Assembly (NCBI GenBank): GCA_026707545.1
Contig: JAPOWR010000001.1
Coordinates: 1,455,778-1,519,777 of the forward strand
Direction of reading: 5' to 3'
Source of the DNA: Acidobacteriota bacterium
GTDB lineage: Bacteria > Acidobacteriota > Thermoanaerobaculia > Multivoradales > Multivoraceae
Length of the DNA: 64,000 nucleotides
Made by a program: the position numbers and the translations under genes. The notes below the pieces were generated by a model. The model was given only the letters and a program-made list of their open reading frames with translations. It searched no databases and was not told where the DNA came from. Below are positions 1-9,762 of this stretch, piece by piece (the stretch's first letter is position 1; every line of letters begins with the position of its first letter).

Positions 1-598
1 CGAAGTCGAGGGCCGGGAAGCGGTCGTTCGGCCCGGTAATCCCCTGCAGATCGACCGGCGGGAAGTAGGCGACCACCGCCGCGACCCGGTTGCCGGTCTG
101 TTCGATCGGGTCGTTGCTCTCGGAGTCTCCTTCGTCCGAGGCGTTGCCGAGCATCAGCGACAGGTGGCCGCCGGCGCTGCCACCGAACACGCCCATGCGA
201 TCCGGGTCGATCCCGAAGTCGTCCCCGTTCAGGCGGATGTAGCGCACCGCGCGGCGCACGTCGGCGACCGCCTCCGGCACCTTGAACAGCGGGGCCGAGC
301 CGTGCCGCACCATGAACACGGCGTAACCCCGGTCCAGAAGATCGCCGACCGCGCCGAAGGCGCGTCCCTCGCCGGACGCGATGCGGTGCGGGTCGGACCA
401 GCGCGAGAACCACCCGCCGCCGACCATCACCAGGACCGCCGCGCCGTTCTGCTCGGACGGCACGAGCGCATCGAAGGTCAGCGCCATGCCCATCTTGTGG
501 CCGTAGACGACGTCGGCGTGCACCTTGGCGTCCGAGCCTGCCGAGAGCGGCGCGGCGAGGAGGAGGGTGACGGTCAGGACTGCGAACACGTTCTTCAT
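1..598 (-). CDS. Secreted alpha/beta hydrolase (carboxylesterase-like), 3' end cut by window
   Basis: The frame opens with ATG at 598 and runs off the left edge, giving about 199 residues of the N-terminal part. The first 20 residues (MKNVFAVLTVTLLLAAPLSA) form a signal peptide, so the enzyme is probably exported. The hydrolase fold is visible: a V-G-G-G-W oxyanion-type turn near residue 60, an 'RRAVRYIR' helix, and the nucleophile elbow G-G-S-A-G-G near residue 143. The His/Asp of the triad would lie in the missing part. A good Shine-Dalgarno (AGGAGA, 9 bases before ATG) sits next to the stop codon of the upstream amidohydrolase, 11 bases away, so the two are probably co-transcribed. The fold assignment is firm; the substrate is unknown. 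Confidence 0.85.
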   Translation of the reverse strand, partial: MKNVFAVLTVTLLLAAPLSAGSDAKVHADVVYGHKMGMALTFDALVPSEQNGAAVLVMVGGGWFSRWSDPHRIASGEGRAFGAVGDLLDRGYAVFMVRHGSAPLFKVPEAVADVRRAVRYIRLNGDDFGIDPDRMGVFGGSAGGHLSLMLGNASDEGDSESNDPIEQTGNRVAAVVAYFPPVDLQGITGPNDRFPALDF

Positions 599-609
599 CT
601 GGGGTTCTC

Positions 610-2304
610 CTAGGGCTGGACGCCTCCCGTCGTCTCCTGAGGCGGCGCTGTGAGCTTCATCCGTTCGGCGGCAACCATATCCGCCACGTCGGCGAGTAGC
701 TTCTTCGCGTCATAGACGATGCCGTCCTTGATCGTGTAGCGGACACCGCCGACCCGTTCGGGCCGGCCGGTGTCGTCGTTCAGCCGGACCGCGCCGGTTC
801 CGTACAGCACCTTCAGATTGGCGATCGGGTTCTCGTCCACGACGAGGAGGTCGGCGAGCATCCCCTCGCGCACGATCCCAAACTCGATGTCGGCGCCGCT
901 CGCCTTCGCCAATTCCTCGGCGCCGTTCATCGTCGCCGAGCGGATCACCTCGAGCGGATGGAAGCCCGCCTCCTGCAGCATCTCCAGTTCGAGGATCGTG
1001 CCGAAACCGTAGGTCTGGTAGATGAACCCCGAGTCCGAACCGACGGTGACCCGGCCGCCGCGGTTCTTGTACTCGTTCAGGAACTGCATCCAGACGCGGT
1101 AGAAGTTCTTCCAGGCCACCTCGTCCCAGGTCGTCCAGTAGAACCAGTACGAACCGTGGTCCAGGCGGCTGGGGGTGTAGAACTCGGCCAGGCTGGGCAG
1201 CGTGTAGTCCGCGTGCCAGTCGGCGTTGCGCGCCCGCATCACGTCGCGGCCGGCCGAGTAGATCGACATCGTCGGGTTGATGAAGAAGTCGAGTTCCAGA
1301 AACTCCTCCAGCAGGGCGTTCCAGCGCTTGCCGCCGGGCTCGACCATGCTCCACTGCCGAGCGACCTGGCCGAACCGGAACTGCTCGTCCATGTAGTTCA
1401 TCTCTGCCGGCCAGGGCTGCACGTCGTGGCCTTCATACATCGATTCGAACAGCCCGTAGAAGTGGGTCATCCCGACCAGCCCGAGCCGCGCGGAGTCGAT
1501 CGCGTTCATGTGGGCGACCCCCATCTGGTCGAGGTGGGCGGTCGATCCCATTCCCAGGCTCCTCGACTCGTCCAGCAGCGCCGCCATGATCTTCGGCGGA
1601 AATGCGCCGAGCTTGAGACCGTCCACGCCTTTTTCATGGGCGTAGCGCACCCACTCGCGGGCGTCGGCGGGAGTGCGGATGTCCCGGTCCTTCCACTCCT
1701 TGCCCCCGCCCGGACGCTGATAGGAAACGAAGCGCGGCGCGGTGATTTCGTTCCTGCGGCTACGTTCCTTCTCGCTCAGGTCCCACTCGAGCGGGCCGGT
1801 GGGCACACCGCGCGCCGTCGTGATGCCGTGCGCCAGCCACAGCTTGTAGACGTACTCGGCACGCGGCGCCTTGGGCACGCCGCCGGTGTGGACGTGGAGG
1901 TCGACCAGACCCGGCAGCACGTACGACCCGGTCAGATCGAGCTCATGGTCAGCGTCCTTCGGACGCTTGCTCTCGTCGATCTCGGTATTGGCCATACCGA
2001 GACTCTTGATCTCCTCGATCCGGTTACCCTCGATCACGATGTCGACCGGCCCCATCGGCGGCGCGCCGGTGCCGTCGACCACCATCACGCCGCGCAGGAT
2101 CAGGCGGTCGAAAGGGCCCTGGCCTTCGCCGTCCGGCCGCGGCGGCGCCGGTTCCACCAGCTTCGGTTCTTCCTCCTCCGCCGCGAAGGCAGGTGCAACC
2201 GCCAGCCAGGCCAGAGACAGCCAGGCCAGAGACAGGCAGACCAGACTCAGTACAGGGACGTGCCGTCGCGCACGTGGCCGGAGAACGACGAGTGATGGTC
2301 GCAT
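610..2304 (-). CDS. Exported metal-dependent amidohydrolase
   Basis: 564 residues from ATG at 2304, chosen because AAGGAG lies 8 bases upstream; an earlier in-frame start at 2352 lacks this. The N-terminus is a signal peptide containing a duplicated LSLAW (see the 15-bp repeat). The amidohydrolase fold is shown by the H-V-H metal motif in 'LVDLHVHTGG', a later 'THFYGL' His, the conserved 'VTVGSDSGF' Asp near residue 425, and a C-terminal 'ADLLVVDENP' beta-sandwich strand. This is the imidazolonepropionase-like/prolidase branch, which hydrolyses amide or ester bonds in cyclic or peptide substrates. Periplasmic location is inferred from the signal peptide. The next gene downstream is another exported hydrolase, suggesting a joint role in breaking down an imported compound; the actual substrate cannot be read from sequence. 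Confidence 0.88.
   Translation of the reverse strand: MRPSLVVLRPRARRHVPVLSLVCLSLAWLSLAWLAVAPAFAAEEEEPKLVEPAPPRPDGEGQGPFDRLILRGVMVVDGTGAPPMGPVDIVIEGNRIEEIKSLGMANTEIDESKRPKDADHELDLTGSYVLPGLVDLHVHTGGVPKAPRAEYVYKLWLAHGITTARGVPTGPLEWDLSEKERSRRNEITAPRFVSYQRPGGGKEWKDRDIRTPADAREWVRYAHEKGVDGLKLGAFPPKIMAALLDESRSLGMGSTAHLDQMGVAHMNAIDSARLGLVGMTHFYGLFESMYEGHDVQPWPAEMNYMDEQFRFGQVARQWSMVEPGGKRWNALLEEFLELDFFINPTMSIYSAGRDVMRARNADWHADYTLPSLAEFYTPSRLDHGSYWFYWTTWDEVAWKNFYRVWMQFLNEYKNRGGRVTVGSDSGFIYQTYGFGTILELEMLQEAGFHPLEVIRSATMNGAEELAKASGADIEFGIVREGMLADLLVVDENPIANLKVLYGTGAVRLNDDTGRPERVGGVRYTIKDGIVYDAKKLLADVADMVAAERMKLTAPPQETTGGVQP
2204..2233. repeat. 15-bp perfect tandem duplication inside a signal peptide
   Basis: The unit AGCCAGGCCAGAGAC occurs at 2204-2218 and again at 2219-2233, followed by a degraded third copy. 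Being 15 bases long it keeps frame and adds one LSLAW block to the hydrophobic core of the amidohydrolase signal peptide. Confidence 0.85.
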
Positions 2305-2388
2305 CAATTCTGCTCCTTGCAGCCGGAATCCGGTCGAGAGGCTAGCAGTCAACCGGGGTGCGCCGCCGTAAGCCTGTGGGCGCGCGAC

Positions 2389-2637
2389 TCACACGCGCGA
2401 CAGCGACGGACGTTCGTCCGAACCCACGACCGCGCTCAGGTAGAGCAGCGCCTGGCCCGGCTGGGGCGCCCGCACGAGCAGGCCGTGCGTTGCGGCGAGC
2501 ACGTCCCGGCGACTGATCTGCCCCACCAGCCGGCGACCCCGGAGCACCGGCAGCCGGCGATACGGCGTGCTCTTGAAGATCCGCGCGATCGTCAGGATGT
2601 CCGTGTCCTCCGAGATCGTGCGGGCCTTGCGGTCCAT
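2389..2637 (-). CDS. C-terminal fragment of four-CBS-domain protein (fourth CBS domain, out of frame)
   Basis: This 82-residue frame starts at an internal ATG and holds one complete CBS domain ('RTISEDTDILTIARIF', 'YRRLPVLRGRRLVGQISRRD'). The open frame continues upstream past the ATG to about 2760 without a stop, coding an acidic linker (ELGLEDLAEPDEEGEPG), and matches the point where the upstream three-CBS frame is lost. It is therefore best read as the tail of the gene at 2723-3418, separated by a 7-bp repeat frameshift. Expression on its own from the internal ATG is possible but unproven. Confidence 0.6.
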   Translation of the reverse strand: MDRKARTISEDTDILTIARIFKSTPYRRLPVLRGRRLVGQISRRDVLAATHGLLVRAPQPGQALLYLSAVVGSDERPSLSRV

Positions 2638-2722
2638 GAAGGCAGAGGCGTCGGTGGAGTCGAGCTCGAAGTCTCCCGGTTCGCCCTCCTCGTCCGGCTC
2701 CGCGAGGTCCTCCAGCCCCAGT

Positions 2723-3418
2723 TCACTGCTGCGCTCGCGCAGAATCGACCGGCGACCGGCGACCGTCGAGCGCCGACGTCAGATGATGCTCGGCCGCGAG
2801 CACGTCGCGGCGGCTGACCTGGCCCACCAGGCTGCCGCCCTCGACCACCGGAAGGCGCCGGTACTCCGTGTCCAGAAAGCGCTGAGCGATCTCCAGTAGC
2901 GGCTCGGTGCCGTCGATCACGCGGCCGAAGTCCGTGTTCATGAAGGCGTCGACAGGGGCCGCCGGCAACTGGTCGTAGGCGAGGCCGAGCAGCACGTCCA
3001 TCGAGAACTTCTCGGAGAAGACGCCGAGCAGCCGACCGCCGCTGTCCACCACCGGCGCTCCCGAGATCCGGTTCTTGAGCAGCAGTCCGATCGCATCGAG
3101 AGCCGACATGCCGGCCTGCAGCTTGACCAGGCGCCTGGCCATGAAGTCGCGCGCCCGGGTTCGCCGGCTCCGGGCCAGCCCCTGCTCGTCCGCGGCGCGG
3201 GCGGTCACGGTGAGCACCGTGAGACAGCTCTTCTCCGACAACATGCCCAGGTAGCGGTGGCGTTCGCCGATCACCGGCGCACCCGTAATGCGGTGCCGCA
3301 GGAGGGCGCTGATGCCGTCGTAGACGTGGGTGCGGGGATGCACCGTGATCAGCTTCGTCACCATGATGTCCCGTGCAAGCTGCGGCTTGTCGATCGTCTT
3401 GTCCATGACCCGTTTCAT
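2723..3418 (-). CDS. CBS-domain protein, N-terminal three CBS domains, frameshifted at its 3' end
   Basis: 231 residues carrying three CBS domains: about residues 15-70 ('RDIMVTKLITVHPR'), 90-150 ('ARDFMARRLVKLQAGMS') and 155-215 ('YRRLPVVEGGSLVGQVSRRD'). CBS domains bind adenine nucleotides and usually sense energy state. The third and fourth domains are much alike (both have YRRLPV and VGQ-SRRDVLAA), suggesting internal duplication. After the third domain the frame ends in a short non-domain tail (SPVDSARAQQ). Removing one 7-bp unit at 2746-2766 would restore a reading through the linker into the fourth CBS domain at 2389-2637. No catalytic domain is visible. The region upstream of ATG 3418 is a strong hairpin. 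Confidence 0.72.
   Translation of the reverse strand: MKRVMDKTIDKPQLARDIMVTKLITVHPRTHVYDGISALLRHRITGAPVIGERHRYLGMLSEKSCLTVLTVTARAADEQGLARSRRTRARDFMARRLVKLQAGMSALDAIGLLLKNRISGAPVVDSGGRLLGVFSEKFSMDVLLGLAYDQLPAAPVDAFMNTDFGRVIDGTEPLLEIAQRFLDTEYRRLPVVEGGSLVGQVSRRDVLAAEHHLTSALDGRRSPVDSARAQQ
2746..2766. repeat. Three tandem copies of a 7-bp unit causing a frameshift
   Basis: CGACCGG, CGACCGG, CGACCGT at 2746-2752, 2753-2759 and 2760-2766 (plus strand). With two copies the minus-strand reading would be D-G-R-R-S-I-L-R-E-R and would continue to the fourth CBS domain; with three copies it stops after 15 residues. Slippage in the organism, or an assembly error, would both fit. Confidence 0.8.
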
Positions 3419-3420
3419 CG

Positions 3421-3470
3421 TACCAGCGGCCGCGCCGACCGGGAGCCCCGCGGCGCACCGCCGGCTGGTA
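3421..3470. other. Long imperfect inverted repeat just before the CBS gene start
   Basis: TACCAGC at 3421-3427 pairs with GCTGGTA at 3464-3470, and GCGCCG at 3432-3437 pairs with CGGCGC at 3451-3456, with a few unpaired bases between. In the minus-strand transcript this stem ends 2 bases before the ATG at 3418 and would occupy the ribosome-binding region; no clear Shine-Dalgarno is seen. It also lies in the divergent region before the plus-strand serine hydrolase. Function not shown. Confidence 0.4.
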
Positions 3471-3529
3471 GGGTTGCCGCTTCGCCAGATTCCGAAACCA
3501 GATCATCTGCCCGTGGATAGGAGACGCAC

Positions 3530-4846
3530 ATGACCCGTGCCGCGAGCCTGACCCGCCTTCTGACCGCCATCCTCGCGGTCGCCTTTCTGAGCATCGGTCT
3601 CACTGCCTGTGACCAGACCAGAGCCGACGTCCCGATCGAGGGCCCCCGCGACCTCGCGCGCGTGGCGCCGGAAACCGTCGGCATGTCGAGCGACCGCCTC
3701 GCACGGCTCGACGACGCGATGCAGGGCCTCGTCGACGACGGTCTCCTGGCCGGCATCACGACGATGATCTCCCGCCACGGCAAGGTCGCCCACTTCGGCA
3801 CCTTCGGCCACCGCGACATCGAGGCGGGCTCCGAGATGACCGAGGACGTCATCTTCCGGATCTACTCGATGACCAAGCCGATCACCGGCGTCGCCCTGAT
3901 GATCCTCTACGAGGAAGGCAAGTTCCGGCTCTCCGACCCCGTCCACCGCTACATCCCCGAGTTCGAAGGCCTGGTCGTCGCCAAGGAAGACGGGCCGAAC
4001 GGCCAGCCGATCACCGAGCCGGCCGACCACCCGATGACCATCCGCGAGCTGATGGCGCACACCGCCGGCCTCAGCTACGGCATCTTCTCGCAGTCCCAGG
4101 TCGACACGCTGTACAACGAGGCGAACGTCCTCGACAACGACTCGACGCTCAAGGACATGATCGACAAGCTGTCGAAGATCCCGCTCCGGCAGCAGCCGGG
4201 CTCGATGTGGCACTACAGCGTCGCCGTCGACGTCCAGGGCTACCTCGTCGAGGTGCTCTCGGGACAGCGCTTCGACGAGTTCCTCAACGAGCGTCTGTTC
4301 GGTCCGCTCGGGATGAACGACACCGCGTTTCACGTGGCCGCGGACAAGGCGGAACGCTTCGCCCAGGTCTACACCCACGACGAGGACGGCAACCTGGCTC
4401 CCCAGGAAGGCTTCGGCGGCCGCCGTAACTACCTCGAGCCGCCGAACTTCCTCTCCGGCGGCGGCGGCCTGGTCTCGACCACGATGGACTACATGCGCTT
4501 CTCCCAGATGCTGCTCAACGGCGGCGAGCTGGACGGCGTGCGCATCCTCGCGCCCTCGACGGTCAGGCTGATGCACATGAACCACCTGCCGCGCGATGTC
4601 AAGGAGATGTCGCCGGGCGCCGGCTTCGGCCTCGACTTCGGCGTCGTCCTCGACCCGGTGGCCCACGACGGCATCTCGAAGGGCGAGTACTGGTGGGGCG
4701 GCGCCGCCGGCACCTGGTTCTGGATCGACCCCAAGGAAGACCTCGTCTTCGTCGGCATGATCCAGCACTTCGGACCGCGGCGGCCGGACGTCCGGTCCCT
4801 GAGCCGCCGTCTCACCTACCAGGCGATCCTCGAACCGGGCTCGTAG
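3530..4846 (+). CDS. Lipoprotein serine hydrolase of the class C beta-lactamase/penicillin-binding fold
   Basis: 438 residues, start ATG with AGGAGA 7 bases upstream. The signal peptide ends in a lipobox L-T-A-C with Cys27, so the protein is probably lipid-anchored. The catalytic S-x-x-K is Ser113-Met-Thr-Lys116, the Tyr of the Y-x-N-type motif is Tyr229 in 'WHYSVAVD', and the third box is the 'WWGGAAGTWFW' segment near residue 390 in place of K-T-G. The family includes esterases, D-aminopeptidases and beta-lactamase-like enzymes; lack of a canonical K-T-G box argues for esterase or amidase action rather than antibiotic resistance. It converges on the ACAD gene that follows, 9 bases away. Substrate unknown. 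Confidence 0.9.
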   Translation: MTRAASLTRLLTAILAVAFLSIGLTACDQTRADVPIEGPRDLARVAPETVGMSSDRLARLDDAMQGLVDDGLLAGITTMISRHGKVAHFGTFGHRDIEAGSEMTEDVIFRIYSMTKPITGVALMILYEEGKFRLSDPVHRYIPEFEGLVVAKEDGPNGQPITEPADHPMTIRELMAHTAGLSYGIFSQSQVDTLYNEANVLDNDSTLKDMIDKLSKIPLRQQPGSMWHYSVAVDVQGYLVEVLSGQRFDEFLNERLFGPLGMNDTAFHVAADKAERFAQVYTHDEDGNLAPQEGFGGRRNYLEPPNFLSGGGGLVSTTMDYMRFSQMLLNGGELDGVRILAPSTVRLMHMNHLPRDVKEMSPGAGFGLDFGVVLDPVAHDGISKGEYWWGGAAGTWFWIDPKEDLVFVGMIQHFGPRRPDVRSLSRRLTYQAILEPGS

Positions 4847-4855
4847 CCCTCTTCG

Positions 4856-6103
4856 CTAACGCTTCGCCCGCTTGCCGAACATGATCCCCGCGACGCGGCG
4901 GATCTGGATCTCCTCGGAGCCTTCCGTGATCCGGTACCGCCGGTGGTGGCGGTAGATGTGCTCGAACGGCATGTGCCGGGTGTAGCCGATGCCGCCGTGG
5001 GTCTGGATGGCCCGGTCGGCGGCGTTGCAGACGAGACGGTTCGCGCGGTAGTTGCACATGGAGACCTTGTCGGTGACCTCCATGTGATGCTGCTGGTCGA
5101 GTTCCCAGGCGGTCTTGTAGACGAGGTTGCGGACCATCTCGCATTCGGTCTGGAGTTCGGCGAGCGGGAACTGGATCGCCTGGTTGAGCCATAGGGGCTT
5201 GCCGAAGACGATCCGCTCGCGGGCGTACCTGACGCTCTCGCTGATGCAGAACTGCGCCGCGCCGACGCCCGACGCGGCCTGACGGATCCGGTTCTCGTGG
5301 ACGAAGGTCTGCGCCAGGGCAAGGCCACGGCCCTCCTCGCCCAGAATCGCCTCGTTCGGCACACGCACGTCGGTCAGGGAAACTTCGGCGTGGTCCGTCG
5401 GCATGTTGAAGGTCCACCACATGAAGGGGACCTCGAATCCCGGCGAGTCGGTGGGCACGATGAAGCAGGTGACGCCGTCCGCCTTCCCCGGATCACCCGA
5501 GGTGCGGGCGAAGATCAGGTCGTGGGTGGCCGCGTGCAGGCCCGAGTTGAACCGCTTGGCGCCGTTGATCACCCAGTCGTCGCCGTCCCGGACCCCCGAG
5601 GTCTCGAGCCAGGTCGCGTCCGAGCCGTGGTCCGGCTCGGTCAGGCCGAAGCCCATCCGCACCGCGCCGGTCATCATGCCCTCCATGAACTGCGCCTTCT
5701 GGGCCGCCGTCCCGAAGCGGTGCATCATGATGACCGTCGGGAAGTTGCCGACGATCGAGGACTCGTTCTGCAGGTCGTTGTGGAGCCCCAGGCCCTTGGC
5801 CGCCAGGTGCTCCCGGATCACCGCCATCGCCAGGTTCGAGCCGTCCTGGCCGCCGAGTTCCTTCGGCAGGCCGAACCGGAGATGGCCGACGGCGTCGGCG
5901 CGGCGCTTCATCTCGCGCAGCAGTGCCTCCCACTCGGGCCGCGGCTTGCCGTCGTTCTCGAAGTCCGTCCGCGCCCACTCGCGGCGCTGGTCGAAGAATC
6001 GGATGTTGTCGTCCTGCCGCTCCAGCGGCTTGATCTCGCGCTCGATGAAGTCGTCGAGCTCGGCCAGCTTGTCGCGGATGTCCTGGGGAATCTCGAAGTC
6101 CAT
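4856..6103 (-). CDS. Acyl-CoA dehydrogenase
   Basis: 415 residues from ATG at 6103, preceded by GGGAGA; a longer frame upstream overlaps the next gene and has no homologous character. FAD-dependent alpha,beta-desaturation of an acyl-CoA in the cytoplasm. Signatures: 'GFGLTEPDHGSDATWLET' (FAD/substrate loop, about residues 155-175), 'WVINGAKRFNSG' and the C-terminal 'QTHGGIGYTRHMPFEHIYR' with 'ITEGSEEIQIRRVAGIMFG'. The N-terminus (EIPQDIRDKLAELDDFIEREIKPLE) is standard for the family. It lies 10 bases after the alpha/beta hydrolase at 6114-7028 on the same strand, so the two likely form a two-gene operon. The chain length preferred is not readable. Confidence 0.93.
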   Translation of the reverse strand: MDFEIPQDIRDKLAELDDFIEREIKPLERQDDNIRFFDQRREWARTDFENDGKPRPEWEALLREMKRRADAVGHLRFGLPKELGGQDGSNLAMAVIREHLAAKGLGLHNDLQNESSIVGNFPTVIMMHRFGTAAQKAQFMEGMMTGAVRMGFGLTEPDHGSDATWLETSGVRDGDDWVINGAKRFNSGLHAATHDLIFARTSGDPGKADGVTCFIVPTDSPGFEVPFMWWTFNMPTDHAEVSLTDVRVPNEAILGEEGRGLALAQTFVHENRIRQAASGVGAAQFCISESVRYARERIVFGKPLWLNQAIQFPLAELQTECEMVRNLVYKTAWELDQQHHMEVTDKVSMCNYRANRLVCNAADRAIQTHGGIGYTRHMPFEHIYRHHRRYRITEGSEEIQIRRVAGIMFGKRAKR

Positions 6104-6113
6104 GGTTCTCCCG

Positions 6114-7028
6114 TTACCCGGCTTCCAGGTACGCGTCGATGATCTCACCGAGCCGCTCCGGTGCGTCGAAGTGGACCATGTGGCCCGCCTCCGGGATCTC
6201 GACGTGGTGCACGTTGCGGAACAGGCGCACCCGGCGCTCGATCTCGTCCGGTGCGGCGGGCGTGTCGTGGTCGATCCCGCCGCGGCCACGGTAGAACTCG
6301 GCGGAACGGCCCCCGGTGACGACGAGCACCGGACAGGAAACCCAGGGCCAGCGCTCTTCTGACAGGCGGCTTGACATTGTCAGCCCCGTCGTCTCGACCT
6401 GCGGGTCCCACTTCCACTGCAGGCCGCCGTACGGGTGCTCGGTCGTGCCAATCTCCACCAGGTGCCGCGCCAGCTCATGATCGAGCCCGGGATGGAACCT
6501 GCAGTACAGCCGCCAGGCGTCGTCCAGGTCCATCATCGGCCGCTTGTGGCCTCCGGCCCTCAGCAGGCTGGTGTGGCCGTTCTGCAGGCGAAGCTGGCGA
6601 TTCTCGACCGGCATGTCGCTCTCGCGGAACGGTGCGCCGACGCCGTCGATGTTCACGATCACGCTTGGCACGTCGTTGAACACCGCCGCGTAGTGGCTGA
6701 CGATCTGGCCGCCCAGGCTGTGACCCACCAGCACCGGCCGCTCCAGTTGGAGCTGGAAGATGACCGCGTGCAGATCGGCGACGAAGTGCGGCAAGGCGTA
6801 GACGCCGGGCTTGCCGCTGTCGCCGTGGCCGCGCAGGTCGAAGGAAACGACCCGGTAGCGGTCGCGGAACCGGCTCGCCAGCGGCTCGAACGCCAAGGCC
6901 AGATCCTGCATACCGTGCAGCAGGACGAGAGATGGCGCACCTTCGTTGCCGTAGTCGTAGACCTGCAGTTCGATGCTGCCGGCACCAGGGAGGCGGACAC
7001 TCCGGGGCTTGGCCGAGTCTGTCGTCAT
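6114..7028 (-). CDS. Alpha/beta hydrolase
   Basis: 304 residues, ATG at 7028, no signal peptide, so cytoplasmic. The fold is clear: 'LVLLHGMQDLAL' oxyanion strand, 'VVSFDLRGHGDSGKPG', the nucleophile elbow G-H-S-L-G-G near residue 107, a catalytic Asp region, and the C-terminal 'IPEAGHMVHFDAPERL' His. This is the epoxide hydrolase/haloalkane dehalogenase/esterase superfamily. It precedes an acyl-CoA dehydrogenase in the same direction by 10 bases, which suggests thioester or ester cleavage linked to acyl-CoA breakdown. The exact reaction is not determinable. Confidence 0.9.
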   Translation of the reverse strand: MTTDSAKPRSVRLPGAGSIELQVYDYGNEGAPSLVLLHGMQDLALAFEPLASRFRDRYRVVSFDLRGHGDSGKPGVYALPHFVADLHAVIFQLQLERPVLVGHSLGGQIVSHYAAVFNDVPSVIVNIDGVGAPFRESDMPVENRQLRLQNGHTSLLRAGGHKRPMMDLDDAWRLYCRFHPGLDHELARHLVEIGTTEHPYGGLQWKWDPQVETTGLTMSSRLSEERWPWVSCPVLVVTGGRSAEFYRGRGGIDHDTPAAPDEIERRVRLFRNVHHVEIPEAGHMVHFDAPERLGEIIDAYLEAG

Positions 7029-7126
7029 GGTGCGCGGGAGGATACGCCAAGCACGGCGGACGTACCGGCTCTGGCCGGTTATCCTTGCCGTTTCACCACC
7101 ACCCCGCCCCCCAACGGAGATACGAG

Positions 7127-7663
7127 ATGAAGAGAGTCCAGTGGATCGCGATCGTGGCAGCCGTCCTGCTGCTTCCCGCCACAGCGGCGGCGTCAGACGA
7201 GTTGACCGCCGAGAAGGCGTTCGAACGCCTCAAGGCGCTGGCCGGCACCTGGGAAGGATCGGCGACCGGCGAGGGCGAGGAGGCCGCTGCCGAGGCGGAC
7301 GCCACCGGCAAGGTCGTCCACGAATTCGAGGTCACCGCCAGCGGCCACGTGCTGATGGAGCGCATGGGGCCGGACACCGCCTACGAGATGGTCAACATGT
7401 ACCACCTCGACGGCTCCGACCTCGTCCTCACCCACTACTGCTCGAGCGGCAACCAGCCGCGGATGAAGTTCAATGCCGCCGCCAGCGTTCCCAACCGCCT
7501 GGTCTTCGACTTCGACGGCGGCACGAACCTGGACACCACGCCCAGCCACATCCACTCGGCGGAGATCCGGCTCGACGGCAGGGACCGGCTCGACAGCGCC
7601 TGGAAGGCCCATGAGGGCAACAGCGAGGCCGGCACGATGACCTTCCATCTCAAGCGGCAGTAG
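7127..7663 (+). CDS. Small secreted lipocalin-like protein (DUF1579-type)
   Basis: 178 residues from ATG 7127 with GGAGA 7 bases upstream. Residues 1-22 are a signal peptide ending A-A-A-S. The mature protein has the '[10 protein letters not shown]' opening and alternating strands ('[18 protein letters not shown]', '[20 protein letters not shown]') of a DUF1579/THAP4-like beta barrel. Such barrels bind small hydrophobic ligands or heme; no specific ligand is evident here. It is the first gene of a plus-strand run leading into the AOR gene 25 bases downstream, so co-expression with AOR is plausible. Family call by pattern only. Confidence 0.65.
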   Translation: MKRVQWIAIVAAVLLLPATAAASDELTAEKAFERLKALAGTWEGSATGEGEEAAAEADATGKVVHEFEVTASGHVLMERMGPDTAYEMVNMYHLDGSDLVLTHYCSSGNQPRMKFNAAASVPNRLVFDFDGGTNLDTTPSHIHSAEIRLDGRDRLDSAWKAHEGNSEAGTMTFHLKRQ

Positions 7664-7688
7664 CAGCCCACCCGGAGGTACGCAGCGG

Positions 7689-9740
<2,052 letters not shown>

Positions 9741-9762
9741 TCGAGGCCGGTACACCAAATCG

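Noticed and set aside
3530..4846. Beta-lactamase resistance gene
   Set aside because: The third active-site box is not K-T-G and the lipoprotein form fits esterases or peptidases; no resistance claim is made.
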